From the NCBI GenBank assembly GCA_964460755.1, contig CAYWQL010000022.1:1-25561 (forward strand): 25,561 nt of DNA, given 5' to 3'. Numbering within the stretch: position 1 is the stretch's first letter; each line of letters opens with the position of its first letter. The notes below the pieces were generated by a model that saw nothing but the letters and a program-made list of their open reading frames with translations, was not told where the DNA came from and searched no databases. The stretch comes from JAYFNU01 sp964460755 (lineage in GTDB: Bacteria; Bacillota; Clostridia; Oscillospirales; Ruminococcaceae). Shown piece after piece: positions 1 through 7,579 of the stretch. Position numbers and translations under genes: made by a program.

Positions 1-164
1 GCTGCCGAATTGACGAGCTTCAAAAGGGGCTCGCAGGCAGCCTTGGGAGTGTACTTCAATATTGCGATAGCCTTGTCGAGCTTCTGTCCGCGAATTAAAT
101 CGAGAACAATCTGAACCTTTCTCGGCGCTATACGGCAATACCGTAAAAATGCCTTAGCTTCCAT
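1..164 (-). CDS. rplV: 50S ribosomal protein L22, N-terminal part (cut by window edge)
   Basis: Large-subunit ribosomal protein that binds 23S rRNA and lines the exit tunnel. Translating from the ATG at 164 gives about 54 residues beginning MEAKAFLRYCRIAPRKVQ, with the family-typical RIAPRKVQ-V-DLIRG pattern and a KYTPKAA segment. The C-terminal half lies beyond base 1. A purine-rich Shine-Dalgarno (AAGGGGAAAG) precedes the start. It follows rpsS by 16 bases in the normal S10 operon order, so it is almost certainly co-transcribed from the rpsJ promoter. The first residues (EAKAFLRY) differ from the commoner EAKA-AR(Y/T) form, which is unremarkable. Confidence 0.95.
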   Translation of the reverse strand, partial: MEAKAFLRYCRIAPRKVQIVLDLIRGQKLDKAIAILKYTPKAACEPLLKLVNSA

Positions 165-180
165 GTTACTTTCCCCTTCC

Positions 181-453
181 TTATTTAGTCGTCTTTGCGC
201 CCGCGTGACCGCGGAACAATCTTGTGGGAGCGAACTCTCCGAGCTTATGTCCGACCATATCTTCGGTGATATAGACAGGAACGTGCTTGCGTCCGTCATG
301 TACCGCGAAGGTATGTCCGACAAAATCGGGGAATATCGTGGAGGAGCGACTCCATGTTTTTAAAACGCGCTTTTCGCTGTTCTTGTTCATTTCCTGAACT
401 CTTTTCAAAAGAGCGGGTTGAACAAAAGGTCCTTTTTTTACGCTTCTACCCAT
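181..453 (-). CDS. rpsS: 30S ribosomal protein S19
   Basis: Small-subunit head protein that contacts 16S rRNA and pairs with S13 near the A site. The 90-residue product has the family start MGRSVKKGPFV, then the core segments RSSTIFPDFVGHTFAVHDG and HKLGEFAPTR-F-GH, at the usual length of about 90. The ATG at 453 is preceded by AGGAGG at good spacing. It lies 17 bases after rplB and 16 before rplV, in the conserved S10 operon order. Nothing is unusual in the sequence. Confidence 0.98.
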   Translation of the reverse strand: MGRSVKKGPFVQPALLKRVQEMNKNSEKRVLKTWSRSSTIFPDFVGHTFAVHDGRKHVPVYITEDMVGHKLGEFAPTRLFRGHAGAKTTK

Positions 454-470
454 TTTGTTACGCCTCCTTC

Positions 471-1301
471 TTAACCGTTACGGCGCTTGACAATCATCTT
501 GTCAGAGCGGCTGTGTTTTGCTCTGGTCTTATAGCCAAGAGCGGGTTTGCCCCACGGGGTGACGGGTCCGGGACGTCCAACAGGGGACTTTCCTTCACCG
601 CCGCCGTGCGGGTGGTCGTTCGGGTTCATAACTGAACCGCGAACCGCAGGACGAACGCCCATATGGCGCTTACGTCCCGCCTTGCCAAGGTTTACATTGG
701 CAAAGTCGGTATTGCCGACCTGACCAATCGTCGCGTAGCAGATAACGGGAACATTGCGAAGCTCGCCGCTCGGAAGACGTACGAGAGCGTACGAGCCCTC
801 CTTCGCCATAAGCTGAGCCATGTTGCCCGCGCTTCTTACTAACTGCGCGCCCTTACCGGGATACAACTCAATGTTGTGAATAAACGTACCGATTGGGATA
901 TTTGTGAACGGAAGCGCGTTGCCCGGCTTGATGTCCGCGTCAGGTCCCGACACAACCGTGTCGCCAACCTTGAGGTCAACCGGGGCGATGATGTAACGCT
1001 TCTCGCCGTCTTCATACTGAAGAAGAGCGATATGTGCGCTTCTGTTGGGGTCGTACTCAAGAGTAGCGACCGTTGCGGGAATACCTGTCTTATCGCGTTT
1101 GAAATCGATTACACGGTATTTCTGGCGGTTTCCGCCGCCCTTGTGACGAACGGTGATACGTCCGGTGTTGTTGCGTCCGCTGTTTTTCTTCAACGGCTCA
1201 AGCAAACTTTTCTCCGGGCCGTCCTTCGACAAACCCGAATAGTCGGTTACGGTCATACCGCGGCGACCAGGGGTTGTCGGCTTAAACTTTTTAATAGCCA
1301 T
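471..1301 (-). CDS. rplB: 50S ribosomal protein L2
   Basis: Primary 23S rRNA-binding protein needed for subunit association and peptidyl-transferase function. The 276-residue product carries the L2 signatures: NNTGRITVRHKGGG near the N-terminus, the SH3-like middle domain, and the C-terminal VRGSVMNPNDHPHGGGEGK loop containing the conserved histidine. Length matches the family (about 275). The ATG at 1301 is preceded by AAGGAG and AAAGGAA. The gap to rplW upstream is 122 bases and holds two hairpins (separate entry), which is odd for this tightly packed operon and may control L2 and the genes after it. Confidence 0.98.
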   Translation of the reverse strand: MAIKKFKPTTPGRRGMTVTDYSGLSKDGPEKSLLEPLKKNSGRNNTGRITVRHKGGGNRQKYRVIDFKRDKTGIPATVATLEYDPNRSAHIALLQYEDGEKRYIIAPVDLKVGDTVVSGPDADIKPGNALPFTNIPIGTFIHNIELYPGKGAQLVRSAGNMAQLMAKEGSYALVRLPSGELRNVPVICYATIGQVGNTDFANVNLGKAGRKRHMGVRPAVRGSVMNPNDHPHGGGEGKSPVGRPGPVTPWGKPALGYKTRAKHSRSDKMIVKRRNG

Positions 1302-1328
1302 TTCCTTTATTCTCCTTATGAGCTTTGC

Positions 1329-1377
1329 GGGAGAAGGTATTCTCCCATACTACGCCCATGCCGTTTCGGCTCTGGGC
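1329..1377 (-). promoter_or_regulatory. Tandem RNA hairpins in the rplW-rplB spacer
   Basis: Read on the minus strand, the spacer first forms GCCCA-GA-GCCG / loop AAA / CGGC-A-TGGGC (plus bases 1354-1377), then, seven bases later, GGGAGAA / loop TACC / TTCTCCC (1329-1346). Both stems are visible by eye and sit just 5' of the rplB ribosome binding site. Neither is followed by a U-tract, so they are not simple terminators. An autoregulatory ribosomal protein site, an RNA processing site or a translational control element are possible roles. The role is inference. Confidence 0.6.
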
Positions 1378-1423
1378 TTTTGCTTCTTCAATATATAACC
1401 TATATTAATATAATACTAATTGA

Positions 1424-1720
1424 TTAGGTCATACTCTCGAAGAAGGCGATACCCTTGCTGTCCGCTGTGAGGGTAACGATAGCCTTTTTCCACGATGCTG
1501 TATAGCCGGAATGGTTTCCCTGACGTCTGAGCTTTCCGTTTATGCTCATCGTGTTGACCTTGCATACCTTTACGTCGAAAAGAGTTTCGACCGCGTTGGC
1601 GATTTCAATCTTTCCCGCATCCTTCGCAACCTTGAAGGTGTACTTCTTCATTGCGATTTGGGACATGCTTCTCTCGGTAATTACGGGAGCGAGGATTATG
1701 TCTTGTGCTGTCTTAATCAT
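1424..1720 (-). CDS. rplW: 50S ribosomal protein L23
   Basis: Large-subunit protein at the tunnel exit and docking site for trigger factor and SRP. The 98-residue product begins MIKTAQDIILAPVITERSM, with the family motif (PVITEKS-like) and later TFKVAKDAGKIEIANAVE and VKVCKVNTM. Length is typical. Its ATG overlaps the TGA of rplD in an ATGA arrangement (1717-1720), so translation is probably coupled to rplD. The stop is followed by the unusually long structured spacer before rplB. Confidence 0.97.
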   Translation of the reverse strand: MIKTAQDIILAPVITERSMSQIAMKKYTFKVAKDAGKIEIANAVETLFDVKVCKVNTMSINGKLRRQGNHSGYTASWKKAIVTLTADSKGIAFFESMT

Positions 1721-2343
1721 TTCGCATAAACCTCCTCAATCTTCTTTATTGCGTCCTTTGTGACGATGAACTTTCCGCTGTTAAGTATGTCGTACACGTT
1801 GATGGTGTTGACAAGTGCGGTCTTGCAGCCTTCGATATTAGCCGAGCTCTTGATAACGAACTCGTTTTTCTCGGGCATAACTATCATCGCCTTGCGGTCT
1901 GCGCCAAGCGCCGTTAACATCGCGGTCATCGTCTTTGTTTTGTACTCGTCAAGCTTGATGTTGTCAACGACAACGAGCTCGCCAGACTGAGCCTTGGACG
2001 ATAACGCCGAAATCATTGCGAGGCGTCTGACCTTTTTGTTTAACGACATTCTGTAATCGCGGGGCTTGGGGCCAAGCGCGATACCGCCGTGTGTCCACTG
2101 GGGACTTCTTGTCGAGCCCTGACGAGCGCGACCCGTTCCTTTTTGCTTGAACGGTTTTTTACCGCCGCCCGCAACCTCGCTGCGAGTTTTGGTAGACTGT
2201 GTGCCCTGACGTTGATTTGCAAGGTAGTTGATAACCGCCGCGTGCATAACAACCGAGTTGGGCTTGATACCGAATACGGCGTCCGAAAGCTCTATCGAAG
2301 ATACCTCTTTGCCCGCCATATCGTAAACTTTTAGCTTAGCCAT
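1717..2343 (-). CDS. rplD: 50S ribosomal protein L4
   Basis: 23S rRNA-binding protein with a tunnel-lining loop; in E. coli it is also the regulator that represses the S10 operon. The 208-residue product has the family pattern: VYDMAGKEV at the N-terminus, the loop segment with NQRQGTQSTKTRSEV and GKKPFKQKGTGRARQG, then HGGIALGPKPRDY. The ATG at 2343 follows AGGAGGATATATCA. It lies 14 bases after rplC and overlaps rplW by four bases. The S10 leader upstream of rpsJ is a candidate binding target, but nothing in this gene itself shows that. Confidence 0.97.
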   Translation of the reverse strand: MAKLKVYDMAGKEVSSIELSDAVFGIKPNSVVMHAAVINYLANQRQGTQSTKTRSEVAGGGKKPFKQKGTGRARQGSTRSPQWTHGGIALGPKPRDYRMSLNKKVRRLAMISALSSKAQSGELVVVDNIKLDEYKTKTMTAMLTALGADRKAMIVMPEKNEFVIKSSANIEGCKTALVNTINVYDILNSGKFIVTKDAIKKIEEVYAK

Positions 2344-2357
2344 TGATATATCCTCCT

Positions 2358-2993
2358 TTACGCTTTCTTAACGCTGTTGGTGATGCAGATTATTCCGCCC
2401 TTGGGACCGGGAACCGCTCCGCGAATGGCAATAAGATTATTTTCTGCGTCAACCTTTACGATTGTGAGGTTCTGAACCGTTACTCGCTCAACACCGAGGT
2501 GTCCGGGGAGCTTCTTGCCCTTCGGTACTCTTGAAGGGTCGGAAGCCGCGCCGTTTGAGCCCGCGTGACGGTGGACAGGACCTGTACCATGTGTGTCCTT
2601 AAGGCTGTGCATATTGTAACGTTTAATAACGCCCGCCGTGCCCTTACCTTTGCTCGTTCCGACTACGTCGACGATATCGCCGATTTCGAACGAGTCCGCT
2701 TTAACTATGTCGCCGACCGAATAATTGTCGGCGTCTTGGAACTGAAACTCGCGAAGGAATTTTTTGAAAGCGACGTCCGCTTTTTCGAAGTGGCCCTTCA
2801 TAGGCTTGTTTGTTCCTTTTACCGTAGCGTCGCCAAATCCAAGCTGTACCGCAGAATAGCCGTCGTTCTCAACGGTCTTCTTCTGAACTACTACGCAGGG
2901 ACCCGCTTCTAATACGGTTACCGGCACGACCTTAGCATTTTCATCAAATATCTGTGTCATTCCGATTTTCTTTGCGATGATTCCTTTTTGCAC
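2358..2993 (-). CDS. rplC: 50S ribosomal protein L3
   Basis: Early assembly protein of the large subunit near the peptidyl-transferase centre. The 211-residue product starts QKGIIAKKIGMTQIFDE, the usual bacterial L3 start, and has the central GKGTAGVIKRYNM segment and HAGSNGAASDPSRVPKGKKLPGH-like region. The start codon is GTG at 2993, preceded by AAGGAGG at 8 bases; no better ATG exists upstream. The 71-base gap to rpsJ is unremarkable. Confidence 0.97.
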   Translation of the reverse strand: MQKGIIAKKIGMTQIFDENAKVVPVTVLEAGPCVVVQKKTVENDGYSAVQLGFGDATVKGTNKPMKGHFEKADVAFKKFLREFQFQDADNYSVGDIVKADSFEIGDIVDVVGTSKGKGTAGVIKRYNMHSLKDTHGTGPVHRHAGSNGAASDPSRVPKGKKLPGHLGVERVTVQNLTIVKVDAENNLIAIRGAVPGPKGGIICITNSVKKA

Positions 2994-3064
2994 TGTTTAT
3001 ATCCTCCTTGTAGGTTATTGGTTGGTTCTTTTGAACCAACTTGACCCGTAGCGGCGTTCTTTGA

Positions 3065-3376
3065 TTAAAGCTTAATCTCGATATCGACGCCTGCGGGGAG
3101 CTGAAGACTTGTCAACGCTTCAACCGTCTTGTTGCTCGGCTTGATGATGTCAATAAGTCTCTTGTGGGTTCTCATCTCGAACTGTTCACGGGAATCCTTG
3201 TACTTGTGAACGGCGCGAAGAACGGTTACGATTTCCTTGTCGGTCGGAAGAGGTATCGGTCCGCTTACGCGGGCGCCTGTGCGCTTCGCGGTGTCGACGA
3301 TTGTCTCCGCCGCCTTGTCAACCTGCTCGCTGTCGTAGCCTTTGATTCGAATCCTGATTTTTGTCTGGACTGCCAT
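3065..3376 (-). CDS. rpsJ: 30S ribosomal protein S10 / NusE
   Basis: Small-subunit head protein that also acts with NusB in antitermination complexes. From the ATG at 3376 the product is 103 residues, the normal length, starting MAVQTKIRIRIKGYDSEQVD and containing SGPIPLPTDKEIVTVLRA and FEMRTHKRLIDI. A longer in-frame reading back to 3445 exists, but the ATG at 3376 is preceded by AGGAGGCGTAAT and matches the family start, so it is chosen. It is the first gene of the operon, behind a leader of nearly 290 bases. Confidence 0.97.
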   Translation of the reverse strand: MAVQTKIRIRIKGYDSEQVDKAAETIVDTAKRTGARVSGPIPLPTDKEIVTVLRAVHKYKDSREQFEMRTHKRLIDIIKPSNKTVEALTSLQLPAGVDIEIKL

Positions 3377-3662
3377 ATTACGCCTCCTGTATATTTTTCG
3401 GCGAACGATTTTCAACACCGAGCCGTGCGTATCTTGCCATCTCATTTGAAAATCCGGTAATACCTTCAGCTTGAAAGTGTTCCCGGCGCCGCCTACCGAA
3501 GTAGACCTGCTGTTTCAAAAGCGACAGCGGATGACCGTAGCCATCATATCATACAGCTGATATTGAGTTTCGCCCGTGTTCTTTGACTCGGACATACTCG
3601 GCGGAAATTACCCGTATTTTTCAACGGCAACCTCCCGCGTCAATGCATATCGTCGCAGCCAC
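3377..3662 (-). promoter_or_regulatory. S10 operon 5' leader, structured; candidate autoregulatory RNA
   Basis: Most of the 381-base gap between proS and rpsJ is leader RNA. On the minus strand it can form a long hairpin, GGAGGTT-g-CCGT / loop TGAAAAAT / ACGG-gt-AATTTCC (plus 3603-3635), a stem GCTGT/ACAGC (3509-3528), and two bases later GTCTAC / loop TTCG / GTAGGC (3491-3506), a classic cUUCGg tetraloop. The rest shows no gene. S10 operon leaders in other bacteria are autoregulated by L4; that this one works the same way is inference. No specific Rfam family is recognised. Confidence 0.55.
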
Positions 3663-3668
3663 CCGAAC

Positions 3669-3698
3669 AGTATATCAAAAAACCCCTGCAAAAAGCAA
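3669..3698 (-). promoter_or_regulatory. Candidate promoter of the S10 operon
   Basis: On the minus strand TTGCTT (3693-3698) and TATACT (3669-3674) are separated by 18 bases. The -10 matches consensus at five of six positions; the -35 is weak. The -35 lies in the loop and stem of the proS terminator, so termination and new initiation are packed together. Confidence 0.5.
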
Positions 3699-3706
3699 GG
3701 GTTTTT
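3677..3706 (-). terminator. Intrinsic terminator of proS
   Basis: The minus strand reads AAAACCCTTGC, loop TTTTT, GCAGGGGTTTT followed by more T. The stem has 11 pairs with one G-U wobble and a U-tract, a textbook Rho-independent terminator. It lies just over 50 bases past the proS stop codon. Confidence 0.9.
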
Positions 3707-3757
3707 AAAAAATAATTTATATTATTTTTTTATATATAATATATACACCATAAAGGC

Positions 3758-5197
3758 TTAATAGGCCTTACCCCAATAAATCATTTTTTTCGCGGGCTTA
3801 CCGCAAACCGGGCAGACGTCGCTGAGATTTTCCTGTTCAAAGGGCATACAACGAGAGGTTATCTCGAGCTCCTCTTTCAGCTTAACCTCGCAAGCCTCGT
3901 CGCCGCACCACATTGTTTTATAGAAGCCCTGCTCTTTTTCTGACGTCGCTTTAAGCTCGTCAAAGCTCGTGCAGGTATAGGTTCTGTTCTTTCGGTTGAC
4001 GAGCGCGCGCTCATAAAGGTTTTTCGAAAGGGCGTTGAGCTGCTCCGATATTTTTGTTTCGACCTCGTCGAGCGAAACAACCGTCTTTTCGCCCGTGTCG
4101 CGTCTTACCAAGACGCAGTTGTTGCTTTCAAGGTCGCGCGGTCCAAGCTCAAGACGAAGAGGAACGCCCTTCATCTCATATTGCGCGAACTTCCAGCCGG
4201 GCGAGTTGTCCGACGCGTCGAGCTTAACACGAAGACCCGCCGCTTTAAGGCGCTGCGCAAGCTTTTCGCTCGCCTCGGTCACGCCCTGCTTGTGCTGGGC
4301 TATGGGAACGACGACCACCTCGATAGGAGCGACGCAGGGGGGCAAAATAAGCCCGTTATCGTCACCGTGGGTCATTATGATAGCGCCGATAATTCTTGTG
4401 CTCACGCCCCAAGAGGTCTGGAAGGGGTGCTTGAGCGTATTGTCGCGCGCGGTGTATGTAATATCAAAGGCCTTGGCGAAGCCGTCGCCGAAATAGTGCG
4501 ATGTACCGCTCTGGAGGGACTTCCCATCGTGCATCATCGCCTCGATTGTATAGGTTGCCTCGGCTCCCGCGAATTTTTCTTTATCGGTCTTCCGTCCGCA
4601 AACAACGGGTATCATAAGATATTCCTCGCAGAAACGACGATAGACGTCGAGCATCTTCAAGGTTTCTTCCCTCGCCTCCTCAGACGTTTCGTGCATGGTG
4701 TGACCCTCCTGCCACAAAAACTCCCTTGAGCGAAGGAAAGGGCGGGTCGTCTTTTCCCAGCGCACGACCGAGCACCACTGATTGTAGAGCTTCGGAAGGT
4801 CGCGATAGGAATGGATAATATGCTGATAATGCTCACAGAAAAGAGTTTCGGACGTAGGTCTTACGCAAAGGCGTTCCTGAAGCTCCTCGGCGCCTCCGTG
4901 GGTAACCCAAGCGACCTCGGGCGCGAAGCCGACGACGTGGTCCTTCTCCTTTTGCAAAAGCCCTTCCGGTATGAACATGGGCATATATACGTTTTCGTGT
5001 CCCGTTTCCTTAAACATACCGTCGAGAATTTTTTGAACGTTTTCCCATATAGCGTAGCCGTAAGGTCGCAGAATCACGCATCCCTTCACGGAGGAATAAT
5101 CAACGAGCTCCGCATTAATGACGATATCGGTATACCAGCGCGCGAAATCTTCGTTAATCGGCGTAATTGCCTCAACTTGTTTTTTGTCGTTTGCCAT
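3758..5197 (-). CDS. proS: Prolyl-tRNA synthetase, short archaeal/eukaryotic type
   Basis: Class II synthetase that charges tRNA-Pro in the cytoplasm. From the ATG at 5197 (Shine-Dalgarno AAGGAAG) the product is 479 residues, the size of the short ProRS type that lacks the inserted editing domain of the E. coli enzyme. Visible motifs are RPTSET, the motif 2 region RSREFLWQEGHTMH, and the motif 3 region GTSHYFGDGFAKAFDITY. The C-terminal part has CGDEAC and CPVCGKP, a zinc-binding-like domain, and ends in the Tyr typical of this type. An in-frame TTG at 5215 is a poorer start. It is a single-gene unit with its own terminator. No T-box leader is present, although Firmicute synthetase genes often have one. 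Confidence 0.95.
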   Translation of the reverse strand: MANDKKQVEAITPINEDFARWYTDIVINAELVDYSSVKGCVILRPYGYAIWENVQKILDGMFKETGHENVYMPMFIPEGLLQKEKDHVVGFAPEVAWVTHGGAEELQERLCVRPTSETLFCEHYQHIIHSYRDLPKLYNQWCSVVRWEKTTRPFLRSREFLWQEGHTMHETSEEAREETLKMLDVYRRFCEEYLMIPVVCGRKTDKEKFAGAEATYTIEAMMHDGKSLQSGTSHYFGDGFAKAFDITYTARDNTLKHPFQTSWGVSTRIIGAIIMTHGDDNGLILPPCVAPIEVVVVPIAQHKQGVTEASEKLAQRLKAAGLRVKLDASDNSPGWKFAQYEMKGVPLRLELGPRDLESNNCVLVRRDTGEKTVVSLDEVETKISEQLNALSKNLYERALVNRKNRTYTCTSFDELKATSEKEQGFYKTMWCGDEACEVKLKEELEITSRCMPFEQENLSDVCPVCGKPAKKMIYWGKAY

Positions 5198-5250
5198 AAC
5201 TCTGCTTCCTTTCAAAAAGTTTTTATACTCACAAAAAATGCGTGTTCTTT

Positions 5251-5279
5251 ATTATAGATTAAAAGACCGCAAAAAAAAA
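5251..5279 (-). promoter_or_regulatory. Candidate promoter of proS
   Basis: A perfect TATAAT on the minus strand (5251-5256) lies about 55 bases before the proS start. The only -35 at normal spacing is the T-tract of the acpP terminator (5274-5279), a poor match to TTGACA. The -10 is convincing, the -35 is not. Confidence 0.4.
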
Positions 5280-5299
5280 GACCTTTCGGTCTTTTTTTT
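5271..5299 (-). terminator. Intrinsic terminator of acpP
   Basis: An A-tract, GACC, loop GAAA, GGTC and a T-tract on the minus strand give a short GC stem extended by A-T pairs, ending in at least eight U. It begins 13 bases beyond the acpP stop codon. Confidence 0.85.
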
Positions 5300-5311
5300 A
5301 CTTTTCTTTAC

Positions 5312-5539
5312 TTAGATATTTGACTCGATGTACTTTACGAGGTCATCAACAAGCTTGATGTTCTCAATTTCTTCATCGGGGATTTCGATATCAAACTCCT
5401 CTTCGAGCGACATAATGAGGTCAACTACGTCGAGAGAATCCGCTCCCATGTCGTCGACTATGCTGGATTCGAGTGTAACAGAGTCCTCCGCTAAATCGAG
5501 CTGGTCACAAAGCATTGTGCGTATTTTTTCGAATACCAT
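5312..5539 (-). CDS. acpP: Acyl carrier protein
   Basis: Small acidic protein carrying growing acyl chains on a 4'-phosphopantetheine arm in type II fatty acid synthesis. The 75-residue product has the family core DDMGADSLDVVDL, in which Ser35 of the DSLD motif is the phosphopantetheine site. Length, acidity and the four-helix pattern are normal. The ATG at 5539 follows AAGGAGA. It is a stand-alone gene with its own strong promoter and terminator, away from other fatty acid genes, at least within this window. Confidence 0.96.
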   Translation of the reverse strand: MVFEKIRTMLCDQLDLAEDSVTLESSIVDDMGADSLDVVDLIMSLEEEFDIEIPDEEIENIKLVDDLVKYIESNI

Positions 5540-5583
5540 ATTGAAAATTTCTCCTTGTCTTTACGACTTGATTTCTTCAATAT

Positions 5584-5612
5584 TATATACTATGTTTTCT
5601 CTATGTTGTCAA
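5584..5612 (-). promoter_or_regulatory. Strong promoter of acpP
   Basis: On the minus strand a perfect TTGACA (5607-5612) is followed after 17 bases by TATATA (5584-5589), which runs into TATAAT two bases on. Predicted start near 5577, giving a leader of about 38 bases. Confidence 0.8.
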
Positions 5613-5695
5613 TATATTTTCCAAAAATAAATAATTATGCGTATTGTTCACAGATATTTGCGCTATTTTTATGCAGGTTGCAGTAAAAGCGGGCG

Positions 5696-5730
5696 AAAAA
5701 AATCCCCGACCTTAAAGGTCGGGGATTTTT
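5696..5730 (-). terminator. Intrinsic terminator of pckA
   Basis: The stem ATCCCCGACCT / AGGTCGGGGAT with loop TTA (minus strand) is flanked by A and T tracts. It is symmetric, so it could also stop plus-strand transcription. It starts 17 bases after the pckA stop codon. Confidence 0.92.
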
Positions 5731-5747
5731 AATAAAGCTAACTGATA

Positions 5748-7352
5748 TTAAAGCTGAGGACCTGCGGAAACAAGAGCCTTGCCTGCCGCGTTGCCTTCGT
5801 ATTTGCCGAAGTTCTTTACGAAGCGCTGTGCCAAATCCTTTGCCTTTACGTCCCACTCGTCAGCGGACGCATATGTGTCGCGGGGGTCAAGAATGCCTGT
5901 GTCAATGCCCGCAAGCTCGGTCGGTACTTCAAGGTTAAAGTAAGGAATTGTCTTTGTCGGAGCCTTGGCGATATCGCCGTTAAGGATAGCGTCAATTATT
6001 CCGCGCGTGTCGCGAATGGATATGCGCTTGCCTGTGCCGTTCCAGCCTGTGTTAACAAGATACGCCTTCGCGCCGTTCTTCTTCATCTTCTTTACGAGCT
6101 CTTCGGCATACTTTGTCGGATGAAGCTCGAGGAACGCCTGACCGAAGCAGGCGGAGAAGGTCGGTGTGGGCTCGGTTATTCCGCGCTCGGTTCCCGCAAG
6201 CTTCGCGGTAAATCCGGACAGGAAATAATACTGCGTCTGCTCGGGAGTAAGGATAGAAACAGGGGGAAGCACACCGAATGCGTCGGCGGAAAGGAAGATA
6301 ACGTCCTTCGCCGCAGGAGCGGACGAAACAGGACGAACGATTTTCTCGATGTGGTTAATCGGATAAGAAACGCGGGTATTCTCGGTTACGCTCTTGTCGG
6401 CAAAATCAATTTTGCCGTCCTTGTCGAGCGTTACGTTTTCAAGAAGAGCGTCGCGCTTAATGGCGTTATATATGTCAGGCTCGGAATCCTTATCGAGGTT
6501 GATAACCTTAGCGTAGCAGCCGCCCTCAAAGTTGAAGACGCCGTTGTCGTCCCAGCCGTGCTCGTCGTCGCCGATAAGAAGGCGCTTCGGGTCGGTTGAA
6601 AGCGTCGTTTTGCCCGTTCCTGAAAGTCCGAAGAAAATAGCGGTGTTCTTTCCGTTCATATCTGTATTCGCGGAGCAATGCATGGAAGCAATGCCCTGAA
6701 GCGGCAGATAGTAGTTCATCATCGAGAACATACCCTTTTTCATTTCGCCGCCGTACCATGTGTTTGCGATAACCTGCTCGCGGCTGGTTATGTTGAACAT
6801 AGCGACTGTTTCGGAGTTAAGTCCCAATTCCTTATAATTTGTAACCTTCGCCTTGGAAGCGTTATACACAACGAAGTTCGGCTCGAAGTTTTCAAGCTCC
6901 TCGTCTGTCGGTTTAATAAACATATTGGCGATAAAGTGAGCCTGCCAAGCAACCTCAACGATAAAGCGAACAGCCATTCTTGTGTCCTTGTTCGCGCCGC
7001 AGAAGGCGTCGACAACAAAAAGTCTTTTGTTGGAGAGCTCTTCAAGCGCAAGCTTCTTTACCGAATCCCAAGCCTCCTCAGAAGCGGGGTGGTTGTCGTT
7101 CTTGTACTCGTCGGACGTCCACCAAACGGTGTCCTTGGAGTTTTTGTCCATAACGATAAACTTATCTTTGGGCGAACGACCTGTGTATATGCCCGTCATA
7201 ACGTTTACCGCGCCAAGCTCGCTGACCTGACCCTTTTCATAGCCTTCAAGCTCAGGCTTGGTCTCTTCCGCGAAATATGTGTCGTAGGAAGGATTGTGGA
7301 GGATTTCCTTGACGCCGTGGATGCCGTACTTGCTTAAATCAATTTTTGCCAT
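5748..7352 (-). CDS. pckA: Phosphoenolpyruvate carboxykinase (ATP-dependent)
   Basis: Interconverts oxaloacetate plus ATP with PEP plus CO2 plus ADP. In anaerobes it often runs toward oxaloacetate for succinate or energy conservation; elsewhere it serves gluconeogenesis. The 534-residue product is the size of the ATP-dependent family. It has TGRSPKDKFIV (Arg59 region, oxaloacetate binding), the P-loop GLSGTGKTT at about 242-250, the metal-binding GDDEHGWDDNGVFN segment at 261-274, and NTGWNGTG near the C-terminus. The GTP-dependent family is excluded by these motifs. The ATG at 7352 is preceded by AGAGAGG. Monocistronic, with a leader of about 125 bases. Confidence 0.97.
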   Translation of the reverse strand: MAKIDLSKYGIHGVKEILHNPSYDTYFAEETKPELEGYEKGQVSELGAVNVMTGIYTGRSPKDKFIVMDKNSKDTVWWTSDEYKNDNHPASEEAWDSVKKLALEELSNKRLFVVDAFCGANKDTRMAVRFIVEVAWQAHFIANMFIKPTDEELENFEPNFVVYNASKAKVTNYKELGLNSETVAMFNITSREQVIANTWYGGEMKKGMFSMMNYYLPLQGIASMHCSANTDMNGKNTAIFFGLSGTGKTTLSTDPKRLLIGDDEHGWDDNGVFNFEGGCYAKVINLDKDSEPDIYNAIKRDALLENVTLDKDGKIDFADKSVTENTRVSYPINHIEKIVRPVSSAPAAKDVIFLSADAFGVLPPVSILTPEQTQYYFLSGFTAKLAGTERGITEPTPTFSACFGQAFLELHPTKYAEELVKKMKKNGAKAYLVNTGWNGTGKRISIRDTRGIIDAILNGDIAKAPTKTIPYFNLEVPTELAGIDTGILDPRDTYASADEWDVKAKDLAQRFVKNFGKYEGNAAGKALVSAGPQL

Positions 7353-7485
7353 ACTGAACTAACCTCTCTTTTCTATAAATCAAAAAATTTCTTTTATAAT
7401 GAAAGCTTTGCTAACTCTGCAGGGGAAGAAAGAACCCTTTTTTGTTGATATCCAAAAAACCAAAAGCCCAACTCCCACCAAATAC

Positions 7486-7515
7486 ATTATACACTTAAAA
7501 CAAAGGCTTTTTCAA
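7486..7515 (-). promoter_or_regulatory. Strong promoter of pckA
   Basis: Minus strand TTGAAA (7510-7515), 18 bases, TATAAT (7486-7491). The -35 lies inside the tsaD terminator (its loop and 3' arm), so the two signals are fused. The transcript would carry a leader of about 125 bases in which I see no clear riboswitch. Confidence 0.75.
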
Positions 7516-7531
7516 GATAAAAAGCCTTTTT
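7499..7531 (-). terminator. Intrinsic terminator of the polA-rimI-EamA-tsaD unit
   Basis: The minus strand reads AAAGGCTTTTT, loop ATCTTG, AAAAAGCCTTT, then GTTTTAAG. The stem is 11 pairs, mostly A-T with a GGC/GCC core. The tail is a modest U-run. It lies about 50 bases past the tsaD stop. Confidence 0.75.
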
Positions 7532-7579
7532 TGTGAATTTAAATACATTTTGACATTTAAAGACGATATTCCTTGTCGC

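Noticed and set aside
3377..3445. N-terminal extension of rpsJ
   Set aside because: It is open in frame, but the ATG at 3376 has AGGAGG and gives the normal 103-residue S10.
3576..3761. 61-residue plus-strand reading frame in the rpsJ-proS gap
   Set aside because: It runs through the proS terminator and S10 leader, has no ribosome binding site, and shows no recognisable motif.
5198..5270. T-box riboswitch before proS
   Set aside because: The space from the predicted start to the proS ATG is about 45 bases, too short for a T-box, and no T-box sequence or antiterminator is visible.
6678..7337. 219-residue plus-strand reading frame
   Set aside because: It is the antisense shadow of pckA, whose own frame has full family motifs.
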